Notes under the pieces: generated by a model | The model's input: only the letters and a program-made list of their open reading frames with translations | Databases searched by the model: none | What the model was told of the DNA's origin: nothing | Translations under genes and position numbers: made by a program | Shown here: positions 1 through 8,894 of the stretch, in pieces | How the letters are laid out: each line of letters opens with the position of its first letter | Numbering within the stretch: the first letter of the stretch is position 1 | Assembly (NCBI GenBank): GCA_903970305.1 | Contig: CAJCID010000188.1 | Span: 1-40,157 of the forward strand | Direction: 5' to 3' | DNA length: 40,157 nucleotides | From: Rhodospirillales bacterium | GTDB lineage: Bacteria; Pseudomonadota; Gammaproteobacteria; Burkholderiales; Burkholderiaceae_D

Positions 1-48
1 AAAACCCGCCTGCGCCGCCTGCCCAACAAAATTCGAACGGGTGGCTCC

Positions 49-3000
49 ATGTCGAGTGCGATGGATGCAGGGAGAGTCTCGCTTCAGCACGGACGCGCCG
101 TCCCCACGCCGCGGCCGCTCGAGCTTGCGCTTCTCATTGCGACGGCCTTTGGAGGCTGGCTCGCGGGCCCGGCCCAGGCCAATCCGGTTGGACCCCAGGT
201 CGTCAGCGGCAGTGCATCGATCAGCCAGCAGGGTGGAACGCTGGTCGTCAAGAACACCCCGAGCTCGATCATCAACTGGCAGAGCTTTTCGATCGCCGCC
301 GGCCAGACTACCAACTTCATCCAGCAATCGGTCAATTCCACCGTCCTCAACCGGGTCGTGGGGACCGAGCCTTCGTCGATCCTTGGCACGCTCACATCGA
401 ACGGCAAAGTCTTTCTGATCAATCCGAACGGTGCGGTATTCGGTCAGGGATCGATGGTCGATGCAGCGGGCCTCGTGGTGTCCACGCTGAATCTATCCGA
501 CGCCGATTTTCTGTCGGGAAATCTGCACTTCGTCGGCAATACGAACTCAGGCAGCGTACAGCTCGCCGGCATCGTGCACTCGTCAAACGGCGACATCTAT
601 GTGATCGCGCCAAATGTCGTGAACGAGGGCGCCCTGACGGCCCAAAATGGCAATGTCATCCTCGCTGCCGGGCAGACCGTCGATATCCTTGGGAGAGGCT
701 TAGACGATATCAAGTTCGAGGTCCAGAACCGCAGCAACCAGGCGGTCAACCTCGGGCAGCTTCAAGGCGATGCGGTCGGGCTGTTCGCGGGGACATTGCA
801 GCAGTCAGGTTCGGTCAACGCGACGGCCGTGTCGGTTCAAGGTGGACAGATCGTGCTCTCTGCGCAAGGCGATCTGAGCTTGACTGCAGGTAGTTCGACC
901 AGGGCCGACGGTTCTGCAAGCGGTGGCTTGGTGCAACTGAATTCACAAGGCGGCGACATAACCCTCGCGCAAGGCGCGCTCGTGTCGGCCTCTGGCGCTG
1001 CCGGTGGGTCGATTCAGATCGCGGCCCTGGCCGGCCACGATACCATCGCCGGGCAGGTTGTTGCGACCGGAACCGGCGCGGGCGCAGCCGGTGTGCAGTC
1101 GGCTGGCGGATCGATCGAAGCGCTGGGCCAGGATGTGAGCATCGTGCGCGGCGCGCTCCTCGACGCCTCGGGCAATGGTGCCGGCGGATCCGTGCTCGTG
1201 GGCGGCGGCATCCGCGGCGCGAATGCGGCGGTCCCCGACGCCCAGAATACGAGCGTTGCGGCGGGAGCCGTGTTGAGCGCGGATGCGCTTGAGAAGGGCA
1301 ATGGCGGCCAGGTCGTGGTGTTTGCTTCGGATGCGGCGAAAGTGTCCGGGACGCTCGACGCACGTGGCGGCGTCGCGGGGGGCAATGGCGGCTACGTGGA
1401 GACCTCCGCTCATCGCGACCTGGAGGTCTTTACTGCGCCTGATGCGGGCGCTCGCGGGCTGGGCAAGTCTGGTCTTTGGTATCTCGATCCGGGCGATGTG
1501 ACGATCGGCACAGCGACCGGCGCCAATGAAATTGCCGCGGCGACCATCGTGACGGCGCTGGAGGCGGGCAGCATCACGGTATCGACAGGGACCTATCCAA
1601 CCACCGGAGCAGGTGATACCGAATCGATCACGGTCGCCGCTCCAATCGTCGTTCCCTCGTTCAGTGCCCCAGGCGCCCACACCCTGACGCTTCTGGCTGC
1701 TGGCAGCGTTGACGTGCAGGCCAACATCACCAACGCCAGTGCCAGCGCGATTGGCCTGAATGTGAATTTGGTCGCGAACTCTCCCGCGACCGGTGTTGCC
1801 GCACCGGTTCCGGCCACTGGTCAGGGTACGGTGACGATCGAGTCTGGGGTCACGATCTCTACGGGAGGTGGCAATTTTGTGGCCTCCGGTATCGATTTCC
1901 AGAGCTTGGGGACGGTCTCGACCTCGGGCGTGACCACCCTCCCCAATGCGGGGTCGATCAACATCACCACTTCAGAGGGAACGATTAACGCGGGGACTCT
2001 GCTGGCCAACGGAGCCGGTAACGGAGCCGGCGGCCCGATTACGCTGAGCGCCACCGGCGGCGATATCACCTTCACTCAGATCAGCTCGCTCGGCTCGGGC
2101 ACAGGCCTGGGCGGACTGGTTTCGTTGGCGGCCAACGGAGGCATTTTCGCGGACGGATCGATCCAGATTTCGAGCGGCGGATCGCTGGTCGCGACGGCGG
2201 ACGGGGTCATCGGTCTGGAGAATAGCGGCAACCTCATCCCGACGCTTACGGTGAGCGATACGGGCAACACATTCCAGGGCGTAAACATCAGTTCCGGTTC
2301 GCCCGTATTCAACGTGCTGAGCGCCTCTTCGGCGGGCGGTATCGTGCTCACCAATACCTTGGCTGGAGGTCAGCTGCGCATCCTCGGCACGGTCAACGGG
2401 GACACGCAGGCAAACGGCTCAGGACTGACGATCACCTTGCAGGCCGATCGTATCTACGTCGGCCCGAATGGCCGCCTGATCGCTGATGCCACCAACGGCT
2501 TTAGCACACCTGATTATGTACTGGTTCTTCCGGAGACCGCTGACCTCCCGTTAGTTCTCACGGGCCAGACCTATGCGGGACTTCCGGCCAATGCCTTCGC
2601 GGGCTCGATGGTCCTCGCCCAGGACTTCTTTGCGCAGACGAGTACCACTGAACTCTTTCTCGGCTATCCAGGCGGGGGGTTCTATACGCCATTTTCGAGC
2701 ATATCGCTCAAATCCATCGCAGGCTCTGGCGGCATCAACGTACCCGCGGGAACCCTCCTTAGTCTGACGAGTCAGGCGATCACCCAGGACGCCAGCACCC
2801 GACTTGCGGTCGACTCGCTCAATGTGGATGCCACCAGCGCGAGCTTGTTGGCGGCCAATACTTCATCGAACGGCAGCAACCAGATTATCCTGACGGGTAC
2901 GGCGCTCACCTCCGGAGGTTCGCTGAGCGTCGGTGCCGCCGCGGGTCAGACGCTGGTGATCACGAACAATGCGCTAGGCTCAGACGTCCAGGGCTATGGC

Positions 3001-3717
3001 ACGCTAGTCTTGGATGCGCCATTGACGCTGGTCAAGACCGACATCAGCGGACCTGCCACGGGTGATCTGAATATTTCGTCAAATGGCTCGCTCACCGTGG
3101 GTACACCCACGGGCAACGGGAGTTCGATTTCGGCAGCGGGCGATCTGACCATCACGGTCGCGAAGAACCTCTCGCTCGTGGGGGGCTCGAGCGATAGCGC
3201 TTCTGCGACTATTGATCCAGGCAACGTCACGCTCAATGCTGCAGCGCTTACGCTAACAGGTGGCTCGGGGATCAACGCCTATGCCGCGATCGAGACGACC
3301 GGCAATGTCCTGATCGATCTGACCGGTGCGCTGACATTGAATGGCGGCACAGGGGTCAATTCCGACGCCGTCATTCTCAGCACCGGGGGCACCGCGACCT
3401 ACACATCGACTTCATGCGTGAACTGCACGACGCTGGCGAGCGGTACGGTTCTGACCAACGCCACCACCGATACGGGGTTCTTCCCGACCCCCATCTTTAT
3501 CCCGCCACCACCGCCTCCGCCTCCGCCTCCGCCTCCGCCACCTCCCGCGTCAGCTCCTCCAGCAGTGCAGCAGAGCTTCATCGGTATTGACATCGCCTCG
3601 TTGCTGGCCGATGAGAATGACGTGATCCAGGATGTTCCCGTAGTCGTTGCCCCAGAAGGCAACATCAACTCGACTGTGTGGGTGATCGACGCCCGCGACT
3701 GCGGGGGCGCGCAGTGA
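49..3717 (+). CDS. Two-partner secretion exoprotein (TpsA), filamentous haemagglutinin-like adhesin
   Basis: Large secreted adhesin-type protein (1222 aa), expected to be exported by Sec and then moved across the outer membrane by the TpsB encoded two genes downstream. A hydrophobic signal segment lies at about residues 24-44, with likely cleavage after PAQA and a mature start at NPVGPQVVSG. The TPS/haemagglutination-activity domain follows (about 45-290) and shows the hallmark NPNGAVFGQGS. The remainder is Gly/Ser/Thr/Asn-rich beta-helix-type repeat sequence, ending in a 15-proline tract (about residues 1152-1166) and a short tail with two Cys near the end (one at DARDCGG). Start choice: ATG at 49; another in-frame ATG is at 61. 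The frame stays open to the left edge of the window, so an upstream start cannot be excluded. No strong ribosome site is seen. The stop overlaps the GTG start of the FecR gene. Family certain; ligand unknown. Confidence 0.9.
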   Translation: MSSAMDAGRVSLQHGRAVPTPRPLELALLIATAFGGWLAGPAQANPVGPQVVSGSASISQQGGTLVVKNTPSSIINWQSFSIAAGQTTNFIQQSVNSTVLNRVVGTEPSSILGTLTSNGKVFLINPNGAVFGQGSMVDAAGLVVSTLNLSDADFLSGNLHFVGNTNSGSVQLAGIVHSSNGDIYVIAPNVVNEGALTAQNGNVILAAGQTVDILGRGLDDIKFEVQNRSNQAVNLGQLQGDAVGLFAGTLQQSGSVNATAVSVQGGQIVLSAQGDLSLTAGSSTRADGSASGGLVQLNSQGGDITLAQGALVSASGAAGGSIQIAALAGHDTIAGQVVATGTGAGAAGVQSAGGSIEALGQDVSIVRGALLDASGNGAGGSVLVGGGIRGANAAVPDAQNTSVAAGAVLSADALEKGNGGQVVVFASDAAKVSGTLDARGGVAGGNGGYVETSAHRDLEVFTAPDAGARGLGKSGLWYLDPGDVTIGTATGANEIAAATIVTALEAGSITVSTGTYPTTGAGDTESITVAAPIVVPSFSAPGAHTLTLLAAGSVDVQANITNASASAIGLNVNLVANSPATGVAAPVPATGQGTVTIESGVTISTGGGNFVASGIDFQSLGTVSTSGVTTLPNAGSINITTSEGTINAGTLLANGAGNGAGGPITLSATGGDITFTQISSLGSGTGLGGLVSLAANGGIFADGSIQISSGGSLVATADGVIGLENSGNLIPTLTVSDTGNTFQGVNISSGSPVFNVLSASSAGGIVLTNTLAGGQLRILGTVNGDTQANGSGLTITLQADRIYVGPNGRLIADATNGFSTPDYVLVLPETADLPLVLTGQTYAGLPANAFAGSMVLAQDFFAQTSTTELFLGYPGGGFYTPFSSISLKSIAGSGGINVPAGTLLSLTSQAITQDASTRLAVDSLNVDATSASLLAANTSSNGSNQIILTGTALTSGGSLSVGAAAGQTLVITNNALGSDVQGYGTLVLDAPLTLVKTDISGPATGDLNISSNGSLTVGTPTGNGSSISAAGDLTITVAKNLSLVGGSSDSASATIDPGNVTLNAAALTLTGGSGINAYAAIETTGNVLIDLTGALTLNGGTGVNSDAVILSTGGTATYTSTSCVNCTTLASGTVLTNATTDTGFFPTPIFIPPPPPPPPPPPPPPPASAPPAVQQSFIGIDIASLLADENDVIQDVPVVVAPEGNINSTVWVIDARDCGGAQ
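3502..3546 (+). repeat. Polyproline tract of (CCGCCT)-type hexamers
   Basis: Fifteen consecutive proline codons in the exoprotein gene, the central part being a CCT/CCG alternation. Such short tandem repeats can change length by slippage. In the protein the tract separates the beta-helix from a 50-residue C-terminal tail and probably acts as a stiff spacer or cell-wall/periplasm-spanning linker. Confidence 0.85.
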
Positions 3718-5075
3718 GGTCGCTGTTGCGCGGTTGGTTCTGTGTGCTCGGGTTCTTGCTGACGTTGTCCGGTGCAAGCGCCGAACCCGCGGGTGAGGTC
3801 CTGTACGTTGATGGCGTGGCGACGGTCCAATCCGGCAGTGCTTCCCCCCAGATCCTCGGCAAGGGTGTGATCGTCAATCAGGGCGATGTCTTGACCACGG
3901 CCGGAGGCAGCTTCGCGGTGATCAAGTACGCCGATGGCACCCGTATGACGCTGCGGCCTGACACCCAACTGGTGGTACGGACCTACCGCTTCCGAGGTGC
4001 GGTGCCCGCCACGGAAAGCGCAGGATCGATGGTGTTCGAACTTCTCAAGGGGGGCTTGCGCACGGTCACAGGGCTCATCTCAAAAAGCGACAGCCGCGCT
4101 GCGGTGATCCGCACCGCCACGGCGACCGTGGGCATCCGGGGTACGGATTTGGACCTGCGTCTTTGCAATGGGGAATGCTCTCGGGAGCAGCTCGAGGCCC
4201 TGGGCAAGAGAACGCCAAGGCTCAATAGTCCGCTCGCCAGTGCTCGTGTCGTCCAGCTTCAGGGCCAGGCCTATTCTCTCGGTATTGACGGCACGCGCCA
4301 TCCGCTCTTGGTGGGCAGTCCTCTCTATGCGGGAGACACCGTCGAGACGGGGAGCGCCTCCTATGTCGTCCTGGGATTCCGGGACGAGACCAAGGTGACG
4401 GTTCAGGCCCAAACCCGCGCACGCGTCGACGATTTCGTCTTCGATGAGCGCAATCCGGGGGAGGGTCGCTTCCTCCTCAATTTAATCCGTGGCGGTCTGC
4501 GCAGCTTGACCGGTCTCATCGGTCACGCCAATCGTGACCACGTCCAGATTCGGACAGCAACCGCAACCGTTGGCATACGCGGCAGTGGCTTCGACGTCTT
4601 TCAAGATGAAACGGAGACGTTCACGGGCTCGACCTGGCTCGGTGCCATGGCGGTCACGCAGTTGTCCAGCGGGGAGACGCTCGAGGTCCACGCGAGCGAG
4701 GCGGCTGGATTTGGCCGGAACGAGCATCTGCACTATGTCGCCGCGAATCCCCATACCGACGGGCCGCGACCGGACACCGTCGAGGTCGATTGGCATCAGT
4801 TGTTTGGCCGCGATTCCTTCGATGGTACCGAGTCTGGAGTATGGCTGTACGTCCACAAGGGGCCAGTGCATGTGGACGGCCTGAACGGGCAGAGCCTCGA
4901 CGCGGGTGATCGGGAGGTGCTCTACTTTGATTTCGATGGCAAGGTCTACGGCCGGCCGATACTGATTCCGCTGTTCTTCGACGCCGACGACACGCCGGAC
5001 CCCACGCAAATCTACCACTTCGACCTGATCACCGAAATCAAGCCGAGCGGGGTCGACGTGGTCTGCAGACCATGA
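3714..5075 (+). CDS. Secreted protein with two tandem FecR domains
   Basis: Exported 453-aa protein. I place the start at GTG 3714, which overlaps the exoprotein stop (GTGA) and lies about 8 bases after a G-rich ribosome-site-like stretch. This start gives a textbook signal peptide (RSLLRGWFCVLGFLLTLSG, cleavage near ASA|EP); an upstream ATG at 3678 would add a charged extension. Two FecR-like repeats follow: about residues 24-160 (GEVLYVDGVATVQSG, ending TATVGIRGTD) and about 185-290 (ARVVQLQGQA, ending TATVGIRGSG). Both carry the LLKGGLRTVTGLI / LIRGGLRSLTGLI and TATVGIRG motifs. The C-terminal 160 residues have no family I recognise. FecR proper is a periplasmic anti-sigma regulator, but this protein has no inner-membrane helix and no adjacent ECF sigma gene. 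Its place between tpsA and tpsB suggests a partner in exoprotein secretion or anchoring (inference). Confidence 0.85.
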   Translation: MRSLLRGWFCVLGFLLTLSGASAEPAGEVLYVDGVATVQSGSASPQILGKGVIVNQGDVLTTAGGSFAVIKYADGTRMTLRPDTQLVVRTYRFRGAVPATESAGSMVFELLKGGLRTVTGLISKSDSRAAVIRTATATVGIRGTDLDLRLCNGECSREQLEALGKRTPRLNSPLASARVVQLQGQAYSLGIDGTRHPLLVGSPLYAGDTVETGSASYVVLGFRDETKVTVQAQTRARVDDFVFDERNPGEGRFLLNLIRGGLRSLTGLIGHANRDHVQIRTATATVGIRGSGFDVFQDETETFTGSTWLGAMAVTQLSSGETLEVHASEAAGFGRNEHLHYVAANPHTDGPRPDTVEVDWHQLFGRDSFDGTESGVWLYVHKGPVHVDGLNGQSLDAGDREVLYFDFDGKVYGRPILIPLFFDADDTPDPTQIYHFDLITEIKPSGVDVVCRP

Positions 5076-6730
5076 TCCGCCCTTGCCGTCGCGTGGTGGG
5101 CGTGGTCGGCCTGGCCCTTGGTCTTGGCCCGCTTTGGGGTTGGACGCAGTCCCCGGGCGTGGCCGTGCCAAGCGAGGCGAGTTTTACGGTGACGCAGTTC
5201 GATGTGACGGGCGACAATCCCCTTTCGGCCGAGGCGACACAGAAGCTGCTGCAGCCGTTTGTCGGTCCCCAGCACGGTATCTCGAGCCTTGAGGCCGCGC
5301 GCCGGGCGCTCGATCAGGCTTTGCGCGATGCCGGGTTTAGCCTGTATCGAGTGACCCTGCCGCCCCAAACCACATCGGGTGTCATTCATCTGGCGGTCAG
5401 CCGGATTCGTTTGACCGGACTTAGCGCGACCGGAGAAAAATATTTTTCGGAAACCAATATCCTCTCAGGGGTGCCGGCTCTGGCCTTGGGCGAGAGTCCG
5501 AACATGCGCGAGGTTGCGCGCCAGTTGGAGATCGTCAATGACAACCCCGACAAGCACGTGACCCTGGGGTTGAAGGAATCGGACTCCGGGGACGGTATCG
5601 TCGGCACTCTCGAGACGGCGGACCGCAATCCGCTCTCGATCACGGCCGGCTATAACAACAGCGGGCTTGACGATCAGGGTGGCCGCTCGCGCGTCGTGGG
5701 CTACGTGCAATACGCGAATCTGTTTGACCTGGATCAATCGATCGGGGTCGCCTACACCACGTCTCCGAACGAGCCTTCCGATGTCAAACAGTACGGCCTC
5801 TACTACCGGGCCCCGATCTATGCCTGGGGCGGGGTGGTTTCGGCGAGCCATTCTTACTCCTCGGTCAGTACCGGGGCGCTCGGTGGTGGAACAGTCGTCA
5901 CGGGTGCCGGCTATACCTCAGGCCTGGCCTACACGCAGTATCTGTACCCGGTGGGCGACTACAAATCCTCGGTGGCGCTCGGGATCGACGACAAGCTCTT
6001 CGAGTCGCCGGTGATCAACGGCATCATCGCCCCCGGCGGGGACGTCCGCAGCCGGCCGGTATCGCTGACTTACGTGGCGACGTACCAGCCCAATTGGGGC
6101 TCCCTGTCGGTGAACGCAGAACTCGACAAGAACCTGGGATCGGGTACCTACGACACCGATGCGGCCTACCAGTCGAATCGGGCCGGCGCCAATCGGGATT
6201 GGGACGCCTTGCGCTTGTTCTCATCTCTGAGCGTCCCATTTGGTGGGTGGACCGCAGCGACGCTCCTTCATGCCCAGTATTCGTCGGACGCGCTGATTGC
6301 AGGCGAACAGTTTGGCCTAGGTGGCGCCAATTCGATCCGAGGCGCCAATGAGCGCGCGGTCACCGGCGACTCCGGAGCCTCGCTTTCGCTGGAGATCTAC
6401 ACACCCGAGCTTGCCGAGAATCTGCGACTGCTCGCCTTCTCCGACAACGGCTATCTGATCCGGCACGATGTCCAGCCCGGCGAGACCGGGCATGAAGCTC
6501 TCGAGAGTGTCGGCCTCGGACTGCGCTGGTCGTGGCAGCGCAGCGCTCAGCTCGCTGTCGACTACGGGGTGATCCCACGGCACGCGCTATCCGGCGGTAC
6601 CCTCGGGCTCGAGTCGGGTCCACCTGAATCTGAACTATACCTATTAGCGTGCGCCAGACGATGGGCCTGGCAAGGCCCATCTAAGCGGCGCTGGCCGGGG
6701 CCGCAGCGAGTTTTTGCGCCGCGACGCTAA
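5072..6730 (+). CDS. TpsB outer-membrane transporter, ShlB/FhaC/HecB family; C-terminus frameshifted
   Basis: Outer-membrane POTRA/beta-barrel pore that secretes the upstream exoprotein. ATG overlaps the FecR stop (ATGA). A signal peptide covers about residues 1-26. A POTRA domain of the ShlB type follows at about 38-115, then the 16-strand barrel. The conserved loop-6 motif appears as [13 protein letters not shown] (about residues 412-424). The frame as it stands continues to 6730 with a basic, Trp/Arg-rich tail (ACARRWAWQ and on) that is unlike any barrel end and overlaps phoB by 50 bases. In the +1 frame, bases 6618-6647 read VHLNLNYTY then TAG, the usual terminal beta-strand of this family. 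Removing one G from GGG at 6616-6618 joins the two reading frames. So the functional end was probably 6647 (about 525 aa). Family call is firm; whether the lesion is real or a sequencing error is unknown. Confidence 0.88.
   Translation: MIRPCRRVVGVVGLALGLGPLWGWTQSPGVAVPSEASFTVTQFDVTGDNPLSAEATQKLLQPFVGPQHGISSLEAARRALDQALRDAGFSLYRVTLPPQTTSGVIHLAVSRIRLTGLSATGEKYFSETNILSGVPALALGESPNMREVARQLEIVNDNPDKHVTLGLKESDSGDGIVGTLETADRNPLSITAGYNNSGLDDQGGRSRVVGYVQYANLFDLDQSIGVAYTTSPNEPSDVKQYGLYYRAPIYAWGGVVSASHSYSSVSTGALGGGTVVTGAGYTSGLAYTQYLYPVGDYKSSVALGIDDKLFESPVINGIIAPGGDVRSRPVSLTYVATYQPNWGSLSVNAELDKNLGSGTYDTDAAYQSNRAGANRDWDALRLFSSLSVPFGGWTAATLLHAQYSSDALIAGEQFGLGGANSIRGANERAVTGDSGASLSLEIYTPELAENLRLLAFSDNGYLIRHDVQPGETGHEALESVGLGLRWSWQRSAQLAVDYGVIPRHALSGGTLGLESGPPESELYLLACARRWAWQGPSKRRWPGPQRVFAPRR
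6660..6681. terminator. Hairpin between convergent tpsB and phoB
   Basis: Inverted repeat with stem GATGGGCCT / AGGCCCATC and loop GGCA. It lies 13 bases after the inferred original tpsB stop and touches the phoB stop codon on the other strand. No U-tract on either side, so it is a weak or bidirectional terminator candidate. Confidence 0.45.
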
Positions 6731-7418
6731 AGCGATAGCCACTGCCCCGGACGGTCTCGACGAGGTACTCATGCCCGGTGGGGGTAAGCGAGTGCCGCAG
6801 CCTGCGGATGTGTACGTCCACAGTGCGTTCCTCAAGGAAGACATGATCGCCCCAGACCTGATCCAGTAGCTGCGCCCGGGAGTACACCCGCTCAGGATGC
6901 GTCATGAAGAAATGCAGAAGTCGAAATTCTGTCGGTCCGATGTCCAGTGCTCGCATCACTCCGTCGGTGTGTGCCCCCGACAGGCGATGCGTGGCCGGAT
7001 CAAGTCTTAGGCCACCGAGTTCGACGACGTCATCGGTCAACTGCGGCGCCCGCCTCCTGAGAACGGCTTTGATGCGCGCAATCAGCTCCTTTGGCGAGAA
7101 GGGCTTTGTAATATAATCGTCGGCACCCGCTTCGAGTCCCTCGACCTTGTCGGACTCGTTTGATCGGGCGGTCAGCATGATGATCGGGATATCCTTGGTG
7201 CGCTCATCGTTGCGCAGCTTCTTGGCAAAATGGATGCCCGAACTCCCCGGGAGCATCCAGTCGAGAAGGATCAGGTCCGGAAGTTCCGCCCGGATCAAGG
7301 TGGAAGCCTGATCGACGGTCGCCGCGCGCAGAGCCTTATGGCCCGCGAAAGTCAGATTGACAGCCACCAGTTCCTGGATCGCTGGTTCGTCTTCTACGAC
7401 GAGGATAGTGCTCGGCAT
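6681..7418 (-). CDS. phoB: Phosphate regulon response regulator PhoB
   Basis: OmpR/PhoB-class two-component regulator (245 aa), activating genes for phosphate uptake when phosphorylated by PhoR. The receiver domain (about 1-120) shows the acidic pair E9/D10, phosphoacceptor D53 ([10 protein letters not shown]), Thr83 (MLTARS) and Lys105 (ITKPFSP), the same positions as in E. coli PhoB. The winged helix (about 135-235) carries [20 protein letters not shown] and [12 protein letters not shown], close to PhoB rather than OmpR. Start: ATG at 7418 gives [12 protein letters not shown]; a longer frame from 7610 would add 64 unlikely residues. The C-terminal Ala-rich tail is about 15 residues longer than usual. 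No phoR or phoU is adjacent, so its kinase must be outside this window or elsewhere. Confidence 0.92.
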   Translation of the reverse strand: MPSTILVVEDEPAIQELVAVNLTFAGHKALRAATVDQASTLIRAELPDLILLDWMLPGSSGIHFAKKLRNDERTKDIPIIMLTARSNESDKVEGLEAGADDYITKPFSPKELIARIKAVLRRRAPQLTDDVVELGGLRLDPATHRLSGAHTDGVMRALDIGPTEFRLLHFFMTHPERVYSRAQLLDQVWGDHVFLEERTVDVHIRRLRHSLTPTGHEYLVETVRGSGYRFSVAAQKLAAAPASAA

Positions 7419-7462
7419 GGCGCAATTCCAAAGTCGATGACCGCGGAAGATTAAGACAAGTC

Positions 7463-7482
7463 TATGACGCCACGGTGACAAA
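7463..7482 (-). promoter_or_regulatory. Candidate Pho box upstream of phoB
   Basis: Reading the minus strand, TTTGTCACCGTGGCGTCATA contains GTCAC and GTCAT exactly 11 bases apart, the spacing of the two direct repeats in a Pho box (CTGTCAT-type units). It lies about 45 bases before the phoB ATG, as expected for autoregulation. The match to the consensus is partial. Confidence 0.45.
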
Positions 7483-7588
7483 CCGGAACAAGTCGTCGCG
7501 GCACCGCTTTGGCCCCCTGCTGCAAACGCTCGTCCGGCGACTCCGGTCAAGGGATTGGCGATCTGCGGCACGGCGCTGGCAGCAGCGT

Positions 7589-7594
7589 TAGAAT
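7589..7594 (+). promoter_or_regulatory. Candidate -10 box for the DUF971-ubi operon
   Basis: TAGAAT, five of six matches to TATAAT, about 55 bases before the DUF971 start. I see no good -35 at 16-18 bases, so support is weak. Confidence 0.25.
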
Positions 7595-7648
7595 AGCGGA
7601 TTGACTCCAAAGTGTGCCTCCGCGGGAGGCGCAGAACCGAAAATCCCC

Positions 7649-8068
7649 ATGGCCGGCCTGACTCCGGGTGATCCGACCCCGACCGAAATCATTTTGCACC
7701 AGCAATCCCGAAGGCTCGAAGTGGCCTTCTCGGACGGGCAGCGCTTCGTTTTCTCGTTCGAAATGCTGCGTGTCTACTCCCCGTCTGCCGAGGTGCGAGG
7801 CCACGGACCGGGCCAGGAGGTGCTCCAGACCGGTAAAGAGGGGATTGGAATAGAGGAGCTCGAAGCCGTCGGGCACTACGCGGTCAAGCCGATCTTCACC
7901 GATGGCCACGATACGGGCATCTACTCCTGGGATTACCTCTACTTCCTGGGTTCGAACCAAGACCGACTCTGGCAAGAGTATCTGGAGCGGCTCGAGAAGG
8001 CGAAGGCCTCCCGCTCGCAGGCAAGCCCGGTGGGCACCGACGCCGTGAACGAGATCCGGCGTCGTTGA
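7649..8068 (+). CDS. DUF971 family protein
   Basis: Small cytoplasmic protein (139 aa) of the DUF971 (gamma-butyrobetaine hydroxylase-like N-terminal) family. The family pattern is visible: a short strand region ([19 protein letters not shown]), [21 protein letters not shown], then [25 protein letters not shown], which is the family's most conserved block. The C-terminal 30 residues are charged and probably helical. Start: ATG 7649 chosen. A TTG at 7601 is in frame, and a GGGAGG at 7624-7629 sits 19 bases before the ATG, so the ribosome-site spacing is imperfect for either start. The gene comes directly before ubiE, as in many betaproteobacteria. The molecular role is not known; in some proteins this domain is linked to Fe-S or 2-oxoglutarate enzymes. 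Confidence 0.85.
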   Translation: MAGLTPGDPTPTEIILHQQSRRLEVAFSDGQRFVFSFEMLRVYSPSAEVRGHGPGQEVLQTGKEGIGIEELEAVGHYAVKPIFTDGHDTGIYSWDYLYFLGSNQDRLWQEYLERLEKAKASRSQASPVGTDAVNEIRRR

Positions 8069-8117
8069 CGCCGCGGTCTGGTTACCAATCCCCCTTCGAG
8101 CCCCTCTGGCGGTACCG

Positions 8118-8858
8118 ATGACATCCGGCAAATCGACCCATTTTGGCTTTCGCAGCGTCGACGAGGACGAAAAGTCTGGCAAGGTGGCCGAGGTCTTCCA
8201 TTCGGTCGCGCAGAAGTACGATGTGATGAACGATCTGATGTCGGCCGGATTGCACCGGCTCTGGAAGGCCTTCACGGTGACGCGTGCGGCGGTCCGCCCG
8301 GGAACTAAGGTTCTCGACATCGCGGGGGGCACGGGCGACCTTGCGCGCGCCTTCGCCCAGCGGGCCGGGGCCGGCGGCGAGGTCTGGTTGACCGATATCA
8401 ATGCATCAATGCTCGCCGTCGGCCGTGATCGCTTGCTCGATCGAGGGCTCATCATCCCGGTCGCCCTGTGCGATGCCGAGTCACTTCCATTTCGAAACGA
8501 TTATTTCGATCTGGTCACTGTGGCCTTCGGCTTACGCAACATGACGCACAAGGAGCGCGCCCTGACGGAGATGTTTCGCGTCCTCAAACCTGGCGGCAGG
8601 CTCATGGTGTTGGAGTTCTCGCGCATCTGGGAGCCACTCAGGCCTGCCTACGATGCCTATTCGTTCAAGGTCCTTCCCTGGCTTGGCGAGCGCATCGCAG
8701 GTGACGGCGCAAGTTACCGCTACTTGGCCGAGTCGATTCGCATGCATCCGGATCAGGACGCGTTACGAACCATGATCGAAGCGTCGGGCTTCGAACGCGT
8801 TCGAGTATTCAATCTGACGGCTGGGGTCGTCGCACTGCATGAGGGGACCAAGCTCTAG
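8118..8858 (+). CDS. ubiE: Ubiquinone/menaquinone C-methyltransferase UbiE
   Basis: SAM-dependent C-methyltransferase (246 aa) that converts 2-polyprenyl-6-methoxy-1,4-benzoquinol to its 3-methyl form in ubiquinone synthesis (and demethylmenaquinol to menaquinol where present). The UbiE signature is present: an N-terminal THFGFRSV block, [20 protein letters not shown] at about 31-50, SAM-binding motif [15 protein letters not shown] at about 63-77, [20 protein letters not shown] at about 128-147 and [10 protein letters not shown] at about 157-166. Length and ATG start fit the family. It is the second gene of the ubi block, 49 bases after DUF971 and 36 before ubiJ. Confidence 0.97.
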   Translation: MTSGKSTHFGFRSVDEDEKSGKVAEVFHSVAQKYDVMNDLMSAGLHRLWKAFTVTRAAVRPGTKVLDIAGGTGDLARAFAQRAGAGGEVWLTDINASMLAVGRDRLLDRGLIIPVALCDAESLPFRNDYFDLVTVAFGLRNMTHKERALTEMFRVLKPGGRLMVLEFSRIWEPLRPAYDAYSFKVLPWLGERIAGDGASYRYLAESIRMHPDQDALRTMIEASGFERVRVFNLTAGVVALHEGTKL

Positions 8859-8894
8859 GGCGTCTCAGCAAGACGGCTTTGCTATGCTTGCAGA

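Noticed and set aside
943..1680. 245-codon minus-strand frame in the exoprotein gene
   Set aside because: Antisense shadow of repeat sequence; Arg/Ala-rich, no domain.
4482..5171. 229-codon minus-strand frame across the FecR gene end
   Set aside because: Shadow of the FecR and TpsB genes; Arg/Pro-rich composition, no recognisable domain, no ribosome site.
7547..8455. 302-codon minus-strand frame over DUF971 and ubiE
   Set aside because: Runs antisense through two well-supported genes; no domain.
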